Source: Gemmobacter lanyuensis (GTDB lineage: Bacteria; Pseudomonadota; Alphaproteobacteria; Rhodobacterales; Rhodobacteraceae). Taken from it: a DNA stretch of 64,000 nucleotides. The DNA is taken from the NCBI RefSeq assembly GCF_014652355.1, contig NZ_BMYQ01000008.1:1-64000 (forward strand). Reading direction: 5' to 3'. Under the pieces are notes generated by a model that was given only the letters and a program-made list of their open reading frames with translations, ran no database searches and had not been told where the DNA came from. Within the stretch, counting starts at the first letter, position 1, and each line of letters begins with the position of its first letter. The translations under genes and the position numbers were made by a program. Positions 16,665 to 26,593 of this stretch are shown here, piece by piece.

Positions 16665-18041
16665 TCACGCCGGAACGGCCGTGGCGGGCGCGGCCGCGGG
16701 CACGCGGCTCCAGAACCGGAACATCAGGGCCGAGGCCGCGAAGAAGAGGCCGATCACCAACCCCGACCACAGCCCCACCCCGCCCCAATCGGCGCGGAAG
16801 GCCAACCACCAGCCCGCAGGCACCCCGATCAGCCAATAGCTGACCGCGGCAATCCACATCGGCACGCGGGTGTCCTGCACGCCGCGCAACAGCCCCAGCG
16901 CCAGCACCTGCCCCGCATCCATCATCTGGAAGGCCGCCGCATAGGCGAGAAGCACGCTGCCAAAGGCAAGGATCTGCGGCGCCTCGGCGCTGCTGCGGTC
17001 GATGAAAAGGCCGACGATCGGTTCGGCATAGATCAGGTAGATGCCGATCTGCACCACCCCCACCACCGCCGAAATGGTGATGGCCATCACCCCGCCGCGC
17101 CGCAGGTTGCCCCAGTCTTCGGCCCCGGCAAAGCGGCCGGTGCGGACGGTGGTCGCATTGGACAGGCCCATATGCATCATGAAACCGATCGAGGTCACCT
17201 GCATGGCGATGCCATGGGCGGCCAGCTCGACCGTGCCGATCCAGCCCATCATCAGGGCGGTGGCCTGAAACAGCCCCGCCTCGGCCAGCCCCGTCAGGCC
17301 GATGGGCAGGCCCAGACGGAAGACCAGCCCCATCGCGTGCCAATCCGGCCGCCAGAAGCGCTGGAACAGATGGAACCGCCGCGCGAAGGGCAGCCAAGCC
17401 GCATAGGCAACCAGCAACACCAGCGTCATGACCTGCACCGCAAGCGAGGCGATAGCCGCGCCCTCAACCCCAATCTCGGGCGCCCCCCAGCGGCCAAAGA
17501 CCAGCGGATAGCAGATCAAGCCATTCACAAAGACCGCCGCCACCGTGACCCAGAGGACGACCTGGGTCCGCTCCAAAGCCGCGAGATAGCTTTTCAGCGC
17601 CATCACCAGCAGCGCCGGAACCATCCCCAGCCCCGCGATCCGCAGGAAATCGGCGGCATGGGCGGCAACCTCGGGTTTCTGGCCCAGCATCAGCAGGATG
17701 TGTTCCGACCACCAGAACAGCGGATAGCACATGAAGCCGAACAGCATCGACAGCCACATGCCCATGCGGGCGGCGCGGCGCACCTCGGTTTCATCGCCGC
17801 GGCCAAGCGCCTGCGCGACCATGGGCATCACCGCCTGGGCAAAGCCCGCCCCCAGAATGAAGATCACGAAAAAGCACGATCCCCCCAGCACGACCGAGGC
17901 AAGCTCGGTCACGCCATACCACCCGAGGATGATGGTATCGACGACATGCAGCGCCATTTGCGCGATATGGCTGCCGACAAGGGGCAGTCCAAGCGCCAGC
18001 AGGGCGCGGGCGTGGGCGAGGCGGGACAGAAGCTGGGTCAT
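16665..18041 (-). CDS. MATE family efflux transporter
   Basis: A 458-residue inner-membrane protein with about 12 hydrophobic segments in two similar halves, as in NorM-type Na+ or H+ coupled drug exporters. Recognisable parts are GLPLVGSHIAQMALHVVDTIILG at the start of half 1 (shown in part: MALHVVDTIILGWYG), QALGRGDETEVRRAA in the first cytoplasmic loop, and in half 2 GLPIGLTGLAEAGLFQ and NATTVRTGRFAG. The substrate cannot be told. It lies downstream of ppk2 on the same strand with a 96-base gap and converges on the gene at 16222. Confidence 0.92.
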   Translation of the reverse strand: MTQLLSRLAHARALLALGLPLVGSHIAQMALHVVDTIILGWYGVTELASVVLGGSCFFVIFILGAGFAQAVMPMVAQALGRGDETEVRRAARMGMWLSMLFGFMCYPLFWWSEHILLMLGQKPEVAAHAADFLRIAGLGMVPALLVMALKSYLAALERTQVVLWVTVAAVFVNGLICYPLVFGRWGAPEIGVEGAAIASLAVQVMTLVLLVAYAAWLPFARRFHLFQRFWRPDWHAMGLVFRLGLPIGLTGLAEAGLFQATALMMGWIGTVELAAHGIAMQVTSIGFMMHMGLSNATTVRTGRFAGAEDWGNLRRGGVMAITISAVVGVVQIGIYLIYAEPIVGLFIDRSSAEAPQILAFGSVLLAYAAAFQMMDAGQVLALGLLRGVQDTRVPMWIAAVSYWLIGVPAGWWLAFRADWGGVGLWSGLVIGLFFAASALMFRFWSRVPAAAPATAVPA

Positions 18042-18137
18042 CCGCTCCGTTTACCGGATGGTCAAGGATGCGGCAAGGCAGCGGGCGACATTCCATGTCG
18101 TCCGCGCCCCATTTCAACCCAAAGATGCAGCGCCGGA

Positions 18138-19103
18138 TCAGCCGCGCGCGCGGCTGTAATCATGCGGCAGCGCGGTCGAAAGGATATGCCCCTCGCCGCC
18201 GATCACCTGATGCGCGCGCCCCACGATCAGCGGATCGGGGGTTCCCACGACCTCGGGGTCTTTGCCCGGATAGTCGATGGTCGACAGGAAATGGCGCATG
18301 CAATTCAGGCGGGCGCGCTTCTTGTCATTCGACTTGACGATGACCCAGGGCGCATCGGCGGTGTCGGTATAGAAGAACATCGCCTCTTTCGCCTCGGTAT
18401 AGTCATCCCATTTGTCGAGGCTCGCCTTGTCGATGGGGCTGAGCTTCCACATCTTCAGCGGATCGGTTTCCCGCGCGATGAAGCGGCGGCGCTGTTCGTC
18501 GCGCGTGACCGAGAACCAGTATTTGTAAAGCCGGATGCCAGAGCGCACGAGCATCCGCTCCAGTTCCGGCGCCTGGCGCATGAACTCAAGGTATTCCGAG
18601 GGCGAACAGAAGCCCATCACGCGTTCGACACCGGCGCGATTGTACCAACTGCGGTCATAGAACACGATCTCGCCCGCAGTGGGCAGATGCTGGATATAGC
18701 GCTGGAAGAACCATTCGCCCTTTTCCTTGTCGCTGGGCTTGGTCAGCGCCACGACGCGGGCATAGCGCGGGTTCAGATGTTCCATGTAGCGCTTGATGGT
18801 GCCGCCCTTGCCCGCGGCATCGCGCCCCTCCATCAGGATGACGAATTTCTGCCCGGTTTCCTGCGCCCAGATCTGCACCTTGAGCAGCTCGGCCTGCAGC
18901 CGCGCCTTTTCCGCCTCATAGGCGATGCGGCCCATCGGGCGGGCATAGGGGTAGCGACCGGATTCGAAGGCCTGCCGGATCTGGTCGGCGTCGGCCTTGG
19001 GGAAGGCCCGGGGGCCCACCTGTTCGAATCCCTCGCCTTCGGGGGCGACAACGGGGGGTTCGGGCGCAAGCGCGGCGGGGGCGATCACGGCGGTATCTTC
19101 CAT
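18138..19103 (-). CDS. ppk2: Polyphosphate kinase 2
   Basis: A 321-residue PPK2 family P-loop kinase that transfers phosphate between polyphosphate and nucleotides, usually favouring GDP or ADP phosphorylation. Walker A is GRDAAGKGGTIKRYMEHLNP, Walker B is FYDRSWYNRAGVE, and the lid segment SVTRDEQRRRFIARETDPLK follows. The N-terminal 40 residues are Pro/Ala-rich and non-conserved. ATG 19103 has AAGGAG 5-6 bases upstream. A symmetrical FNR-type box lies 57 bases before the start, in the region shared with the divergent GST gene. Confidence 0.94.
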   Translation of the reverse strand: MEDTAVIAPAALAPEPPVVAPEGEGFEQVGPRAFPKADADQIRQAFESGRYPYARPMGRIAYEAEKARLQAELLKVQIWAQETGQKFVILMEGRDAAGKGGTIKRYMEHLNPRYARVVALTKPSDKEKGEWFFQRYIQHLPTAGEIVFYDRSWYNRAGVERVMGFCSPSEYLEFMRQAPELERMLVRSGIRLYKYWFSVTRDEQRRRFIARETDPLKMWKLSPIDKASLDKWDDYTEAKEAMFFYTDTADAPWVIVKSNDKKRARLNCMRHFLSTIDYPGKDPEVVGTPDPLIVGRAHQVIGGEGHILSTALPHDYSRARG

Positions 19104-19159
19104 CAACGTCTCCTTTTTACAGCACGGGGCAAGCCTTCACCATTTCGTGACGCGGCGCC

Positions 19160-19173
19160 TTGATCCGGGTCAA
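19160..19173. promoter_or_regulatory. FNR/FnrL-type box between ppk2 and GST
   Basis: TTGATCCGGGTCAA has the TTGA-N6-TCAA form of FNR/CRP-family oxygen sensors. It is the exact reverse complement of the box upstream of the ydcH-like gene at 47552. It could serve ppk2 (57 bases from its start) or the GST gene (101 bases); no good -10 element sits at class II spacing on either side. Confidence 0.5.
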
Positions 19174-19273
19174 AACCGGCCGGGAATCTTGGTGCGGAAC
19201 GTCAGAAAGGCTTGCGCTTGCGGGGCGCGCGGCCTCTCATGCCGCAAACCCTGCGCCAGAGGAGATGCCGCAG

Positions 19274-19903
19274 ATGATAACCCTCTATGGTTGCCGCCGT
19301 TCCCGCGCCTCGCGCCCGATCTGGCTGCTGGAGGAGCTGGGCCAGCCCTTCACGCTGATCCCGGTCATTCAGGCCTACCGCCTGCCAGATCCCGACGCCG
19401 CGGATGCGCCACTGAACACTCGCTCGGCCAGCTATCTGGCGGTGAACCCCATCGGGCAGATCCCCGCGCTGGTCGATGGTGATCTGGTGCTGACCGAAAG
19501 CCTTGCGATGTGCCTGCATCTGGCGCGCAGCGCGGGCGGGCCTCTGGCCGCCGCCACAGCCACCGAGACCGCGCATGTGGAAAACTGGACGCTCTTTGCC
19601 GCAACCTCGGTCGAGGCAGATGCCCTTACGGTGATGATGGGCGCCTCTGACGCTGAGAAGGCCGCCGCCGCCGAACGCCTGAACCGCCCCTTTGCCCGGC
19701 TGGAGGCGCATCTTGCGGGGCGCGACTGGCTGCTCGACCGCTTTACCGTGGCCGATATCATCGTTGCGGAATGCGTGCGCTATGCCCAGGGGGATGCGGG
19801 CCTGATGGCCGCCTATCCCGCGATCACCGCCTGGCTTGCGCGCTGCCACGCCCGCCCCGCGTTCCAGCGCATGTGGCAGGCCCGGCTTGCAGAACCCGCA
19901 TAA
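19274..19903 (+). CDS. Glutathione S-transferase family protein
   Basis: A 209-residue two-domain protein. Residues 1-85 form the thioredoxin-like domain, opening MITLYGCRRSRASRPIWLLE, with NPIGQIPALVDGDLVLTES (cis-Pro and the Glu-Ser glutathione contact). Residues 95-209 are the helical domain, including the conserved FTVADIIVAECV segment and Asp N-cap. The Ser/Cys at the active-site N-terminus suggests a bacterial beta- or theta-like class; the substrate is unknown. Start 19274 is used because GAGGAG lies 9-10 bases upstream; ATG 19265 touches it. Confidence 0.88.
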   Translation: MITLYGCRRSRASRPIWLLEELGQPFTLIPVIQAYRLPDPDAADAPLNTRSASYLAVNPIGQIPALVDGDLVLTESLAMCLHLARSAGGPLAAATATETAHVENWTLFAATSVEADALTVMMGASDAEKAAAAERLNRPFARLEAHLAGRDWLLDRFTVADIIVAECVRYAQGDAGLMAAYPAITAWLARCHARPAFQRMWQARLAEPA

Positions 19904-19915
19904 CGGCAACCGGTT

Positions 19916-19938
19916 GGGGCGCTTTCCACCAGCGCCCC
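19916..19938 (+). terminator. GC-rich hairpin after the GST gene
   Basis: GGGGCGCT (19916-19923) pairs with AGCGCCCC (19931-19938). No U-tract follows, so this is a weak terminator candidate. It separates GST from the parE promoter. Confidence 0.4.
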
Positions 19939-19959
19939 CTAGCACTTGATTCCGGTGGC

Positions 19960-19988
19960 TTGCGCCAACCTGCGGCGGATGGTCTAAT
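19960..19988 (+). promoter_or_regulatory. Promoter of parE
   Basis: TTGCGC (19960-19965), a 17-base spacer and TCTAAT (19983-19988) form a good sigma70-type promoter. The start point would be near 19995, leaving a leader of about 30 bases before ATG 20027. Confidence 0.55.
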
Positions 19989-20026
19989 CACCGCCCATAT
20001 CCGCATGACAAGGAATCGAGCGCCCC

Positions 20027-21982
20027 ATGGTCTCAGACATGTTCGCCGCCCAACCCGAGGAATATAACGCCTCGTCGATCGAGGTGCTCGAGGGGCTGGA
20101 ACCTGTCCGCAAGCGGCCGGGGATGTATATCGGCGGCACCGATGAACGCGCGCTCCACCATCTGGTGGCCGAGGTTCTGGACAACTCGATGGACGAGGCA
20201 GTGGCCGGCCATGCCAACCGCATCGAGGTTGAGCTTCACGCCGATCACAGCGTCACCATCCGCGACAACGGCCGCGGCATCCCCGTCGATCCGCACCCGA
20301 AGTTCCCCGACAAATCCGCGCTGGAGGTGATCCTCTGCACCCTGCACGCGGGCGGCAAGTTCAACGGCAAGGCCTATCAGACCTCGGGCGGTCTGCATGG
20401 CGTCGGCGCTTCGGTGGTGAACGCGCTGTCCGACCGTATGGTGGTTGAGGTCGCGCGCAACCGCGAGCTGTTCCGCCAGAGCTTTTCCCGCGGCATCCCG
20501 CAGGGACCGGTGGAAAAGGTCGGCCCCGCGCCGAACCGCCGCGGCACCAGCGTGACCTTCCACCCCGATGCCGAGATTTTCGGCTCGCTCCAGATGAAGC
20601 CCGCGCGTCTGCTCAAGATGGTGCGGTCCAAGGCCTATCTCTTTTCGGGCGTGGAAATCCGCTGGAAAACCGCGATCAACGACGGGGAAACCCCGCTTGA
20701 GGCGACCTTCCACTTCCCCGGCGGTCTGGCCGACTATCTGGCCGACACGATGCAAAAGACCACGACCTATGCCGACCGTCCCTTTGCCGGGAAGGTGAAT
20801 TTCACCGAAAAATACGGCGTGCCGGGCAGCGTGGAATGGGCGATCAACTGGACCCCGTCGCGCGACGGCTTCATTCAGTCCTATTGCAACACCGTGCCCA
20901 CCCCCGAAGGCGGCACGCATGAGGCGGGCTTCTGGGCCGCCATCCTCAAGGGCATCCGCGCCTATGGCGATCTGGTCAAGAACCGCAAGGCTGATCAGAT
21001 CACCCGCGAAGACCTGCTCACGGGCGGCTGCGCGCTGGTGTCCTGCTTCATCCGCGAACCGCAATTCGTGGGCCAGACCAAGGACCGCCTGTCCACCGAA
21101 GAGGCGGCGAAATGGGTCGAAGGGGCCGTGCGCGACCATTTCGACAACTGGCTGGCCAATGATACGAAATCGGCGGGGGCGATCCTTGATTTCCTCGTGC
21201 TGCGCGCCGAAGAACGTCTGCGCCGCAAGCAGGAAAAGGAAACGCAACGCAAATCCGCGACCAAACGCCTGCGCCTGCCCGGCAAGCTGACGGATTGCAG
21301 CGCCAAGAACCGCGACGGGACCGAGCTCTTCATCGTCGAAGGCGACTCGGCCGGTGGATCGGCCAAGGGCGCGCGCGAACGCGAGACGCAGGCGATCATG
21401 CCGCTCAAGGGCAAGATCCTGAACGTGCTGGGCGCGGCTTCGAACAAGCTGGGCGACAATGCCGAAATCCGCGACATCTGCGAGGCGCTTGGCGTGCAGA
21501 TGGGGACCAAGTTCAAGCTGGATGATCTGCGCTATGAAAAGATCATCATCATGACCGACGCCGACGTGGACGGCGCGCATATCGCCAGCCTGCTGATGAC
21601 CTTCTTCTACACCCAGATGCGGCCGCTGATCGATCAGGGGCATCTCTATCTGGCCTGCCCGCCGCTTTACCGGCTGACGCAGGGCGCCAAGCGCGTCTAT
21701 GTCGCCAATGACGCCGAGAAGGAATATTGGCTGGAGAAAGGGCTGGGCGGCAAGGGCAAGATCGATGTGCAGCGTTTCAAGGGTCTGGGCGAGATGGACG
21801 CCAAGGACCTGAAGGAAACCACGATGGACCCCAAGTCCCGCACGCTGATCCGCGTCTCGATCGATGAGGATGAACCGGGTGAAACCAGCGATCTGGTGGA
21901 ACGGCTGATGGGCAAGAAGCCCGAGCTGCGCTTCCAGTATATTCAGGAAAACGCGCGTTTCGTGGAAGAGCTGGACGTGTAA
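20027..21982 (+). CDS. parE: DNA topoisomerase IV subunit B
   Basis: A 651-residue type IIA topoisomerase ATPase subunit that with ParC decatenates chromosomes. The GHKL ATPase domain shows VRKRPGMYIGGTDERALHHL, EVLDNSMDEA (catalytic Glu), DNGRGIPVD and GGLHGVGASVVNALS. The Toprim domain shows LFIVEGDSAGGSAKGARER and IIIMTDADVDGAHIASLL, and the C-terminal QRFKGLGEMDAKDLKETTMD region follows. A length near 650 residues and no GyrB-type insert in the Toprim region favour ParE over GyrB. The gene stands alone, with its own promoter and a hairpin behind it. Confidence 0.96.
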   Translation: MVSDMFAAQPEEYNASSIEVLEGLEPVRKRPGMYIGGTDERALHHLVAEVLDNSMDEAVAGHANRIEVELHADHSVTIRDNGRGIPVDPHPKFPDKSALEVILCTLHAGGKFNGKAYQTSGGLHGVGASVVNALSDRMVVEVARNRELFRQSFSRGIPQGPVEKVGPAPNRRGTSVTFHPDAEIFGSLQMKPARLLKMVRSKAYLFSGVEIRWKTAINDGETPLEATFHFPGGLADYLADTMQKTTTYADRPFAGKVNFTEKYGVPGSVEWAINWTPSRDGFIQSYCNTVPTPEGGTHEAGFWAAILKGIRAYGDLVKNRKADQITREDLLTGGCALVSCFIREPQFVGQTKDRLSTEEAAKWVEGAVRDHFDNWLANDTKSAGAILDFLVLRAEERLRRKQEKETQRKSATKRLRLPGKLTDCSAKNRDGTELFIVEGDSAGGSAKGARERETQAIMPLKGKILNVLGAASNKLGDNAEIRDICEALGVQMGTKFKLDDLRYEKIIIMTDADVDGAHIASLLMTFFYTQMRPLIDQGHLYLACPPLYRLTQGAKRVYVANDAEKEYWLEKGLGGKGKIDVQRFKGLGEMDAKDLKETTMDPKSRTLIRVSIDEDEPGETSDLVERLMGKKPELRFQYIQENARFVEELDV

Positions 21983-22008
21983 GACAAGGGGGCTGCGGCC
22001 CCCTTGTC
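21983..22008 (+). terminator. Hairpin between parE and the DUF1345 gene
   Basis: GACAAGGGGG (21983-21992) and CCCCCTTGTC (21999-22008) form a perfect 10-bp stem starting directly at the parE stop. The U-tract is poor. It serves the convergent gene pair. Confidence 0.6.
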
Positions 22009-22015
22009 CTTGCGC

Positions 22016-22639
22016 TCAGCCCACCGCGGCATTGACCGCCAGCGCCAGAATGACGGTGTTGTAGAAGAAGGACACCACGCCATGCGCCAGCACCAGCCGG
22101 CGCAGGCCGGGGCGCTCCACCACCACATCCGACACCTGCGCCGTCATGCCGATGGTAAAGCTGAAGTAGAGAAAATCGCCCGCCCCCGGCTCGCCCCCGC
22201 CGGGGAAGGCCAGCCCGCGCGCAGGCGGGCCGCCGGGGCGCACGCGGTCGGGCTGATACCACAGCGCAGCGTAATGCGCCGCCGCCAACACATGCAGCAT
22301 GGACCAGCCCAAAGGTACCGAGGCAATCGCCAGCACCGCCTCGATCCGCGATCCCTGGGACAGGGCATGGGCAATGGCCCAGAGGCTGAGCGCAACCGCC
22401 GAAAGCGCCAAGCCCGCAATCAGCGGCACCCCCTCATCCGACAGATTGCCATGGCGCCGAAAGACCGCAGGCCCCGCCCCCTGCAGCAGATGCACCATTA
22501 GCGCCAGGTAGATCACGAAAAACGCATTGGCGGCGATCAGCACCGCCGCCCCGCGCCCCAGATCCAGCGTCATGGCCCCCGCCCCGACCCCCAGCCCCGC
22601 GGCAAAGGCAATCAGAAAGCGGCGGTGGCGGGCGAACAC
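22016..22639 (-). CDS. DUF1345 membrane protein
   Basis: A 207-residue inner-membrane protein with about five hydrophobic segments. The diagnostic part is FLYFSFTIGMTAQVSDV followed by a last helix near LVLAHGVVSFFYNTVILAL; DUF1345 proteins are distantly similar to the pore region of two-TM ion channels, but transport has not been shown as far as I know. It starts three bases after the cytochrome c gene ends, so the two are probably cotranscribed. Confidence 0.85.
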   Translation of the reverse strand: MFARHRRFLIAFAAGLGVGAGAMTLDLGRGAAVLIAANAFFVIYLALMVHLLQGAGPAVFRRHGNLSDEGVPLIAGLALSAVALSLWAIAHALSQGSRIEAVLAIASVPLGWSMLHVLAAAHYAALWYQPDRVRPGGPPARGLAFPGGGEPGAGDFLYFSFTIGMTAQVSDVVVERPGLRRLVLAHGVVSFFYNTVILALAVNAAVG

Positions 22640-22642
22640 GGC

Positions 22643-23047
22643 TTATTTCCCTTGGAGGGTCTGGATATGCTCGGCCAGCTGCACAAGGCGCAGCGGCGTG
22701 GGCGTGCTGATCCCGTCGCCGCTGTCGAACAGCACCATCTGATCGCCCTCCAGCAGCGGGGCGAATTGCGGCATCACCGTGCCATCCGGGGCCTTGGCAT
22801 AGCCCCAGATCTTGCTCATCACCCGCGCCATGGGCAGCGTGCCACCGTTGCGATGCGCCAGCGTCGTCAGATCGGCGGGACGCTTGTCCAGCGTGTCGCG
22901 CATCGGCCCATCGCCCTTGCCGCCATCGCCATGGCAGGCCGCGCAATAGGTGGCAAAATCCTCGGCCCCGGTGGGTTCGGGTTCCTTCTTCACGCAAGCG
23001 GCAAGCGGGATCAGGGCCAGCAAGATCAAGGGCTTGAGAAACTGCAT
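22643..23047 (-). CDS. Monohaem cytochrome c lipoprotein
   Basis: A 134-residue protein with a lipoprotein signal (MQFLKPLILLALIPLAAC, lipobox LAAC) and a single haem-c motif CAACH in FATYCAACHGDGGKGDGPM, with a likely Met ligand in VMPQFAPLL. It resembles class I cytochrome c domains that act as periplasmic electron carriers, tethered here to a membrane by its lipid. Start 23047 places the signal at the N-terminus; an upstream in-frame extension is charged. No oxidase genes lie nearby, so its partner is unknown. Confidence 0.88.
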   Translation of the reverse strand: MQFLKPLILLALIPLAACVKKEPEPTGAEDFATYCAACHGDGGKGDGPMRDTLDKRPADLTTLAHRNGGTLPMARVMSKIWGYAKAPDGTVMPQFAPLLEGDQMVLFDSGDGISTPTPLRLVQLAEHIQTLQGK

Positions 23048-23101
23048 CGGGGCCTCCTTCTTTGCGCCTAGAGAACCACGGCCCCGCCCTGCCCGCAAGG
23101 G

Positions 23102-23776
23102 TCAGACAACGCGCCCCTGATCCAGCCGGACGATGCGGTCCATGCGCGCGGCAAGGTCCATGTTATGCGTGGCGATCAGCGCCGAAAGCCCGGTTTCCCG
23201 CACCAGCGCCATCAGCGCGCCAAAGACCTGATCCGAGGTGCCGGGATCAAGGTTCCCCGTCGGTTCATCCGCCAGTAACAGCTCGGGCGCATTGGCCAGA
23301 CCCCGGCAAAAGGCCACGCGCTGCTGCTGCCCGCCCGACAGCTGCGCCGGACGATGCAAGGCCCGGTCCGCCACCCCTACGGCCTGCAAGAGCCGCTCGG
23401 CCCGCCGCTCGGCCGCCTTGCGCGCCACGCCATTGGCGAGCTGCGGCAGCACCACGTTTTCCAGCGCAGTGAACTCGGGCAGCAGATGGTGGAACTGATA
23501 GACGAAACCCACGGCATCGCGCCGCGCCTCGGTCCGGGCGCGGTCCGGCAGGCCGGTCATGTCCTGCCCGCCGATGATCACCCGTCCCTGATCGGGCGTA
23601 TCCAGCAGGCCCGCGATATGCAGCAGCGTGGATTTCCCCGCCCCCGACGGCGCGACCAGCGCCACGACCTCGCCCCGCCCCAGCGCCAGATCGACGCCGT
23701 TCAGCACCCGCACCTCACCCGGCTTGCCCCGGTTATAGGCCTTGGTGATCCCCTCCAGCCGCAGAACCTCACTCAT
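23102..23776 (-). CDS. lolD: Lipoprotein-releasing ABC transporter ATP-binding protein LolD
   Basis: A 224-residue ABC ATPase. It has Walker [12 protein letters not shown]-loop [17 protein letters not shown], signature [15 protein letters not shown], Walker [13 protein letters not shown], and the H-loop in IATHNMDLA. Together with the overlapping upstream permease it extracts outer-membrane lipoproteins from the inner membrane and hands them to LolA. The start overlaps the permease stop by eight bases, so translation is coupled. Confidence 0.93.
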   Translation of the reverse strand: MSEVLRLEGITKAYNRGKPGEVRVLNGVDLALGRGEVVALVAPSGAGKSTLLHIAGLLDTPDQGRVIIGGQDMTGLPDRARTEARRDAVGFVYQFHHLLPEFTALENVVLPQLANGVARKAAERRAERLLQAVGVADRALHRPAQLSGGQQQRVAFCRGLANAPELLLADEPTGNLDPGTSDQVFGALMALVRETGLSALIATHNMDLAARMDRIVRLDQGRVV

Positions 23777-25055
23777 AGCGCAGCGCCTCCGCCGGGTTCA
23801 TGCGGGCCGCCCGGCGGGCGGGAAAGATCGTGACGATGAACGAAAGTCCCAGGCTCAGCGAGACCGCCGAGAGAACATCCCCGATCTGCAGTTTCGCGGG
23901 CAGCTCATAGATCCCGCGCACCGACGGGTCCCAGACCCCGCCCCCCGCAACATAGTTCACGAAGGAAAAGATCGGATCAATGTAGATGGCAAAAAGGCAG
24001 CCAAGGATCACCCCACAAAGCGTACCCAAAATCCCGGTCGAGGCGCCGCAGATGAAGAACACCCGCAGCACCGACCCTTCAGTCAGCCCCATGGTCCGCA
24101 GAATGCCGATATCCCGCCCCTTGTTCTTCACCAGCATGATCAACCCCGACACGATGTTCATCGAGGCGATCAGCACCAGGATCGACAGGATCACGAACAT
24201 GATATTGTCCTCGATCGTCAGCGCCCGAAGGAAGGATCCCGCACTGTCCTGCCAGGTCCAGAGCATGGCATCCGGCCCTCCCGCCTGCAGGATCGGCAGC
24301 TCGTAGCGGTCAATCGCCTCAGGCTCGGCCACCATGACCTCGATCTCGTCGGCCCGGCCCTCGCGGTTGAAATAGGCCTGCGCCTCGCTCAGCGGCAGAT
24401 AGACCCGCGTGCGGTCAATGTCATAGCGCCCGGCGGTAAAGACATACACCACCTCATAGGCATTGACGCGCGGGCTGGTCCCGAAGGCGGTCTTCACCCC
24501 GTCGGGCGAAATCAACCGGATGCGGTCGCCCACGCCGATCCCCATCTCGCGCGCGATCCCCGATCCGATGGCAATGCCCGCGTCGAACCGCGCGAGATCG
24601 CCCTCATGCGTCGCGCCGTCGCCCACACGGGGAATGGTGCGGATATCCGCGGCACGGATGCCAAAGACCTCCACCCCCATGTTCACCCCGCCCGCGGTCG
24701 CCATGACCTGCCCCTTCACCAGAGGGGCCGCCCGCGTCACGCCAGGCACCGCACGCAGCTTTTCGGCCAGCGCATCATAATCGGCAAAGCCGCGCTGCAG
24801 ACGCCCCTCGGCATCCACCTGCCCCGCCGAATAGACGGTCACATGGGCATTGGCCCCCAGAATGGTATCGACAAACTCGGCTCGGAACCCGGCCCGTACC
24901 GCCAGCGTCGCAATCAGCGCAAAAACGGCCAGCGTGATCCCGATCAGACTGATCCAGGTCATGACGCTGACCCCGCCCTCGGATCGCCGCGCCCGCAGAT
25001 AGCGCCAGGCGATCATCCATTCATACGGCGCGAAAGGGGGGGTGCGTGTGCTCAT
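23769..25055 (-). CDS. lolC: Lipoprotein-releasing ABC transporter permease LolC/LolE family
   Basis: A 428-residue permease with the family plan: one N-terminal membrane helix after [20 protein letters not shown], a large periplasmic MacB-like domain (about residues 55-270) and three C-terminal helices with a FtsX-type core ([20 protein letters not shown] and [16 protein letters not shown]). Start 25055 ([13 protein letters not shown]) is family-like; upstream sequence belongs to an intergenic repeat. Only one permease gene is present beside lolD, so a homodimer is likely, as in species with a single LolF-type subunit. Confidence 0.92.
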   Translation of the reverse strand: MSTRTPPFAPYEWMIAWRYLRARRSEGGVSVMTWISLIGITLAVFALIATLAVRAGFRAEFVDTILGANAHVTVYSAGQVDAEGRLQRGFADYDALAEKLRAVPGVTRAAPLVKGQVMATAGGVNMGVEVFGIRAADIRTIPRVGDGATHEGDLARFDAGIAIGSGIAREMGIGVGDRIRLISPDGVKTAFGTSPRVNAYEVVYVFTAGRYDIDRTRVYLPLSEAQAYFNREGRADEIEVMVAEPEAIDRYELPILQAGGPDAMLWTWQDSAGSFLRALTIEDNIMFVILSILVLIASMNIVSGLIMLVKNKGRDIGILRTMGLTEGSVLRVFFICGASTGILGTLCGVILGCLFAIYIDPIFSFVNYVAGGGVWDPSVRGIYELPAKLQIGDVLSAVSLSLGLSFIVTIFPARRAARMNPAEALRYE

Positions 25056-25147
25056 GGTCCAGCCTGATATTTTGGCTGCACCCTGCCGGGGGCGGCGCCC
25101 AAGGTCAAGGGCCCCCCCTGTCACATCCCGCGGCTCTATGGTCGGAA

Positions 25148-25240
25148 AGGCGGAACCCCGCCCCCCTTCCCGTTGTCCAAATATCCTCGGGGGGAAGCCT
25201 TCCCGCAAGGGAAGGCACGGGGGGGCAGACAGCCCCCCGC
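25148..25240 (-). repeat. Hairpin plus GGATATTT intergenic repeat, copy D (reverse)
   Basis: Read on the minus strand, a G6C/GC7 hairpin (about 25216-25240) is followed by a second small hairpin (CTTCCC...GGGAAG) and then CCCCCCGAGGATATTTGGACAA (as two parts: the C-run and AGGATATTTGGACAA). It shares its core with copies at 35442, 37688 and 62109. It fills the space between lolC and proS. A partial GATATTTT at 25065 may be another degenerate copy. Confidence 0.55.
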
Positions 25241-25252
25241 CCCAACCATCCC

Positions 25253-26593
25253 TCAGGGGTGATCGGCGTAGATCTGCGCGATGCGCGCGACGGCGGCCTC
25301 GGCCGACATCTCCTCGCTCTCGCCGCTGCGGCGGCTGGTCAGCTCGACCACGCCATTGGCCAGACCGCGCGGACCCACGGTGATGCGCCAGGGCAGACCG
25401 ATCAGGTCCATGGTGGCGAATTTCGCCCCCGCCCGCTCGTCCCGGTCATCATAAAGCGGATCAAGACCCTGGGCCTTCAGCGCCTTGTAAAGCCCCTCGC
25501 AGGCCGCATCCGTCGCCGCATCCCCTTGCTTGAGGTTGACGATCCCGCAATGGAACGGGGTCACGCCTTCCGGCCAGATGATGCCCTTGTCGTCGTGGTT
25601 CGCCTCGATCAGCGCGCCCAGCAGGCGGCTCACGCCGATGCCGTGCGACCCCATTTCGACCGGCACGCGGCTTCCGTCGGCGGTCACCACGGTGGCGCCC
25701 ATGCTCTCGGAATACTTAGTGCCGAAATAGAAGATCTGGCCGACCTCGATGCCGCGGCCCACCTTACGATGCGCCTCGGGCACCTGCTCAAAAACGGCCG
25801 CGTCATGCGTCTCGTCGGTGCGGGCGTAGAGCGAGGTGAACTCGTCACAGATCCCCAGCACTTCGGCGCGGTTGTCGTAGTCCACGTCGCGGGTGCCCAG
25901 TTTTAGCTCGGTGACGCGGTCGTCATAGAAGACCTCGCTCTCGCCGGTCGAGGCCAGCACGAGGAATTCATGGGTATTGTCGCCGCCGATCGGCCCCGAG
26001 GCCGCGCGCATCGGAATGGCCGTCAGGCCCATGCGCTCATAGGTGCGAAGGTAGCTGACCATGTGACGGTTATAGGCATGCAGCGCATCCTCTTTCGTCA
26101 GGTCAAAGTTGTAGCCGTCCTTCATCAGGAATTCGCGCCCGCGCATCACGCCGAAACGCGGCCGCACCTCGTCGCGGAACTTCCACTGGATATGATACAG
26201 CGTCAGCGGAAGGTCCTTGTAGCTGTTCACATGGCTGCGGAAGATGTCGGTGATCATCTCCTCGTTCGTCGGCCCGTACAGCATGTCACGCTCATGCCGG
26301 TCCTTGATCCGCAGCATTTCCTGGCCGTAATCGTCATAGCGGCCGCTTTCGCGCCACAGGTCTGCCGGTTGCAGCGTCGGCATCAGCAGCGGAATATGGC
26401 CCGCGCGGATCTGTTCCTCATGCACGATCTGCTCGATGCGTTTCAGCACCTTGTAGCCCAGCGGCAGCCAGGAATAGATGCCCGCCGCCTGCTGCTTGAT
26501 CATGCCGGCGCGCAGCATGTAGCGGTGCGAGACGATCTGCGCCTCGGCGGGATTTTCTTTCAGCACGGGAAGGAAGTAGCGCGACAGACGCAT
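25253..26593 (-). CDS. proS: Proline--tRNA ligase
   Basis: A 446-residue class II aminoacyl-tRNA synthetase without the editing (INS) domain, which is the short bacterial form found in alphaproteobacteria. Motif 1 region is [20 protein letters not shown], motif 2 is [20 protein letters not shown], and motif 3 is [17 protein letters not shown]. An anticodon-binding domain follows at about residues 350-446. ATG 26593 gives the conserved MRLSRYFLP opening. Without INS, correction of Ala-tRNA-Pro would depend on a separate deacylase. Confidence 0.96.
   Translation of the reverse strand: MRLSRYFLPVLKENPAEAQIVSHRYMLRAGMIKQQAAGIYSWLPLGYKVLKRIEQIVHEEQIRAGHIPLLMPTLQPADLWRESGRYDDYGQEMLRIKDRHERDMLYGPTNEEMITDIFRSHVNSYKDLPLTLYHIQWKFRDEVRPRFGVMRGREFLMKDGYNFDLTKEDALHAYNRHMVSYLRTYERMGLTAIPMRAASGPIGGDNTHEFLVLASTGESEVFYDDRVTELKLGTRDVDYDNRAEVLGICDEFTSLYARTDETHDAAVFEQVPEAHRKVGRGIEVGQIFYFGTKYSESMGATVVTADGSRVPVEMGSHGIGVSRLLGALIEANHDDKGIIWPEGVTPFHCGIVNLKQGDAATDAACEGLYKALKAQGLDPLYDDRDERAGAKFATMDLIGLPWRITVGPRGLANGVVELTSRRSGESEEMSAEAAVARIAQIYADHP

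Noticed and set aside
17172-19163. 663-codon plus-strand frame across the MATE and ppk2 genes
   Set aside because: It spans two unrelated minus-strand genes, which a real gene would not do.
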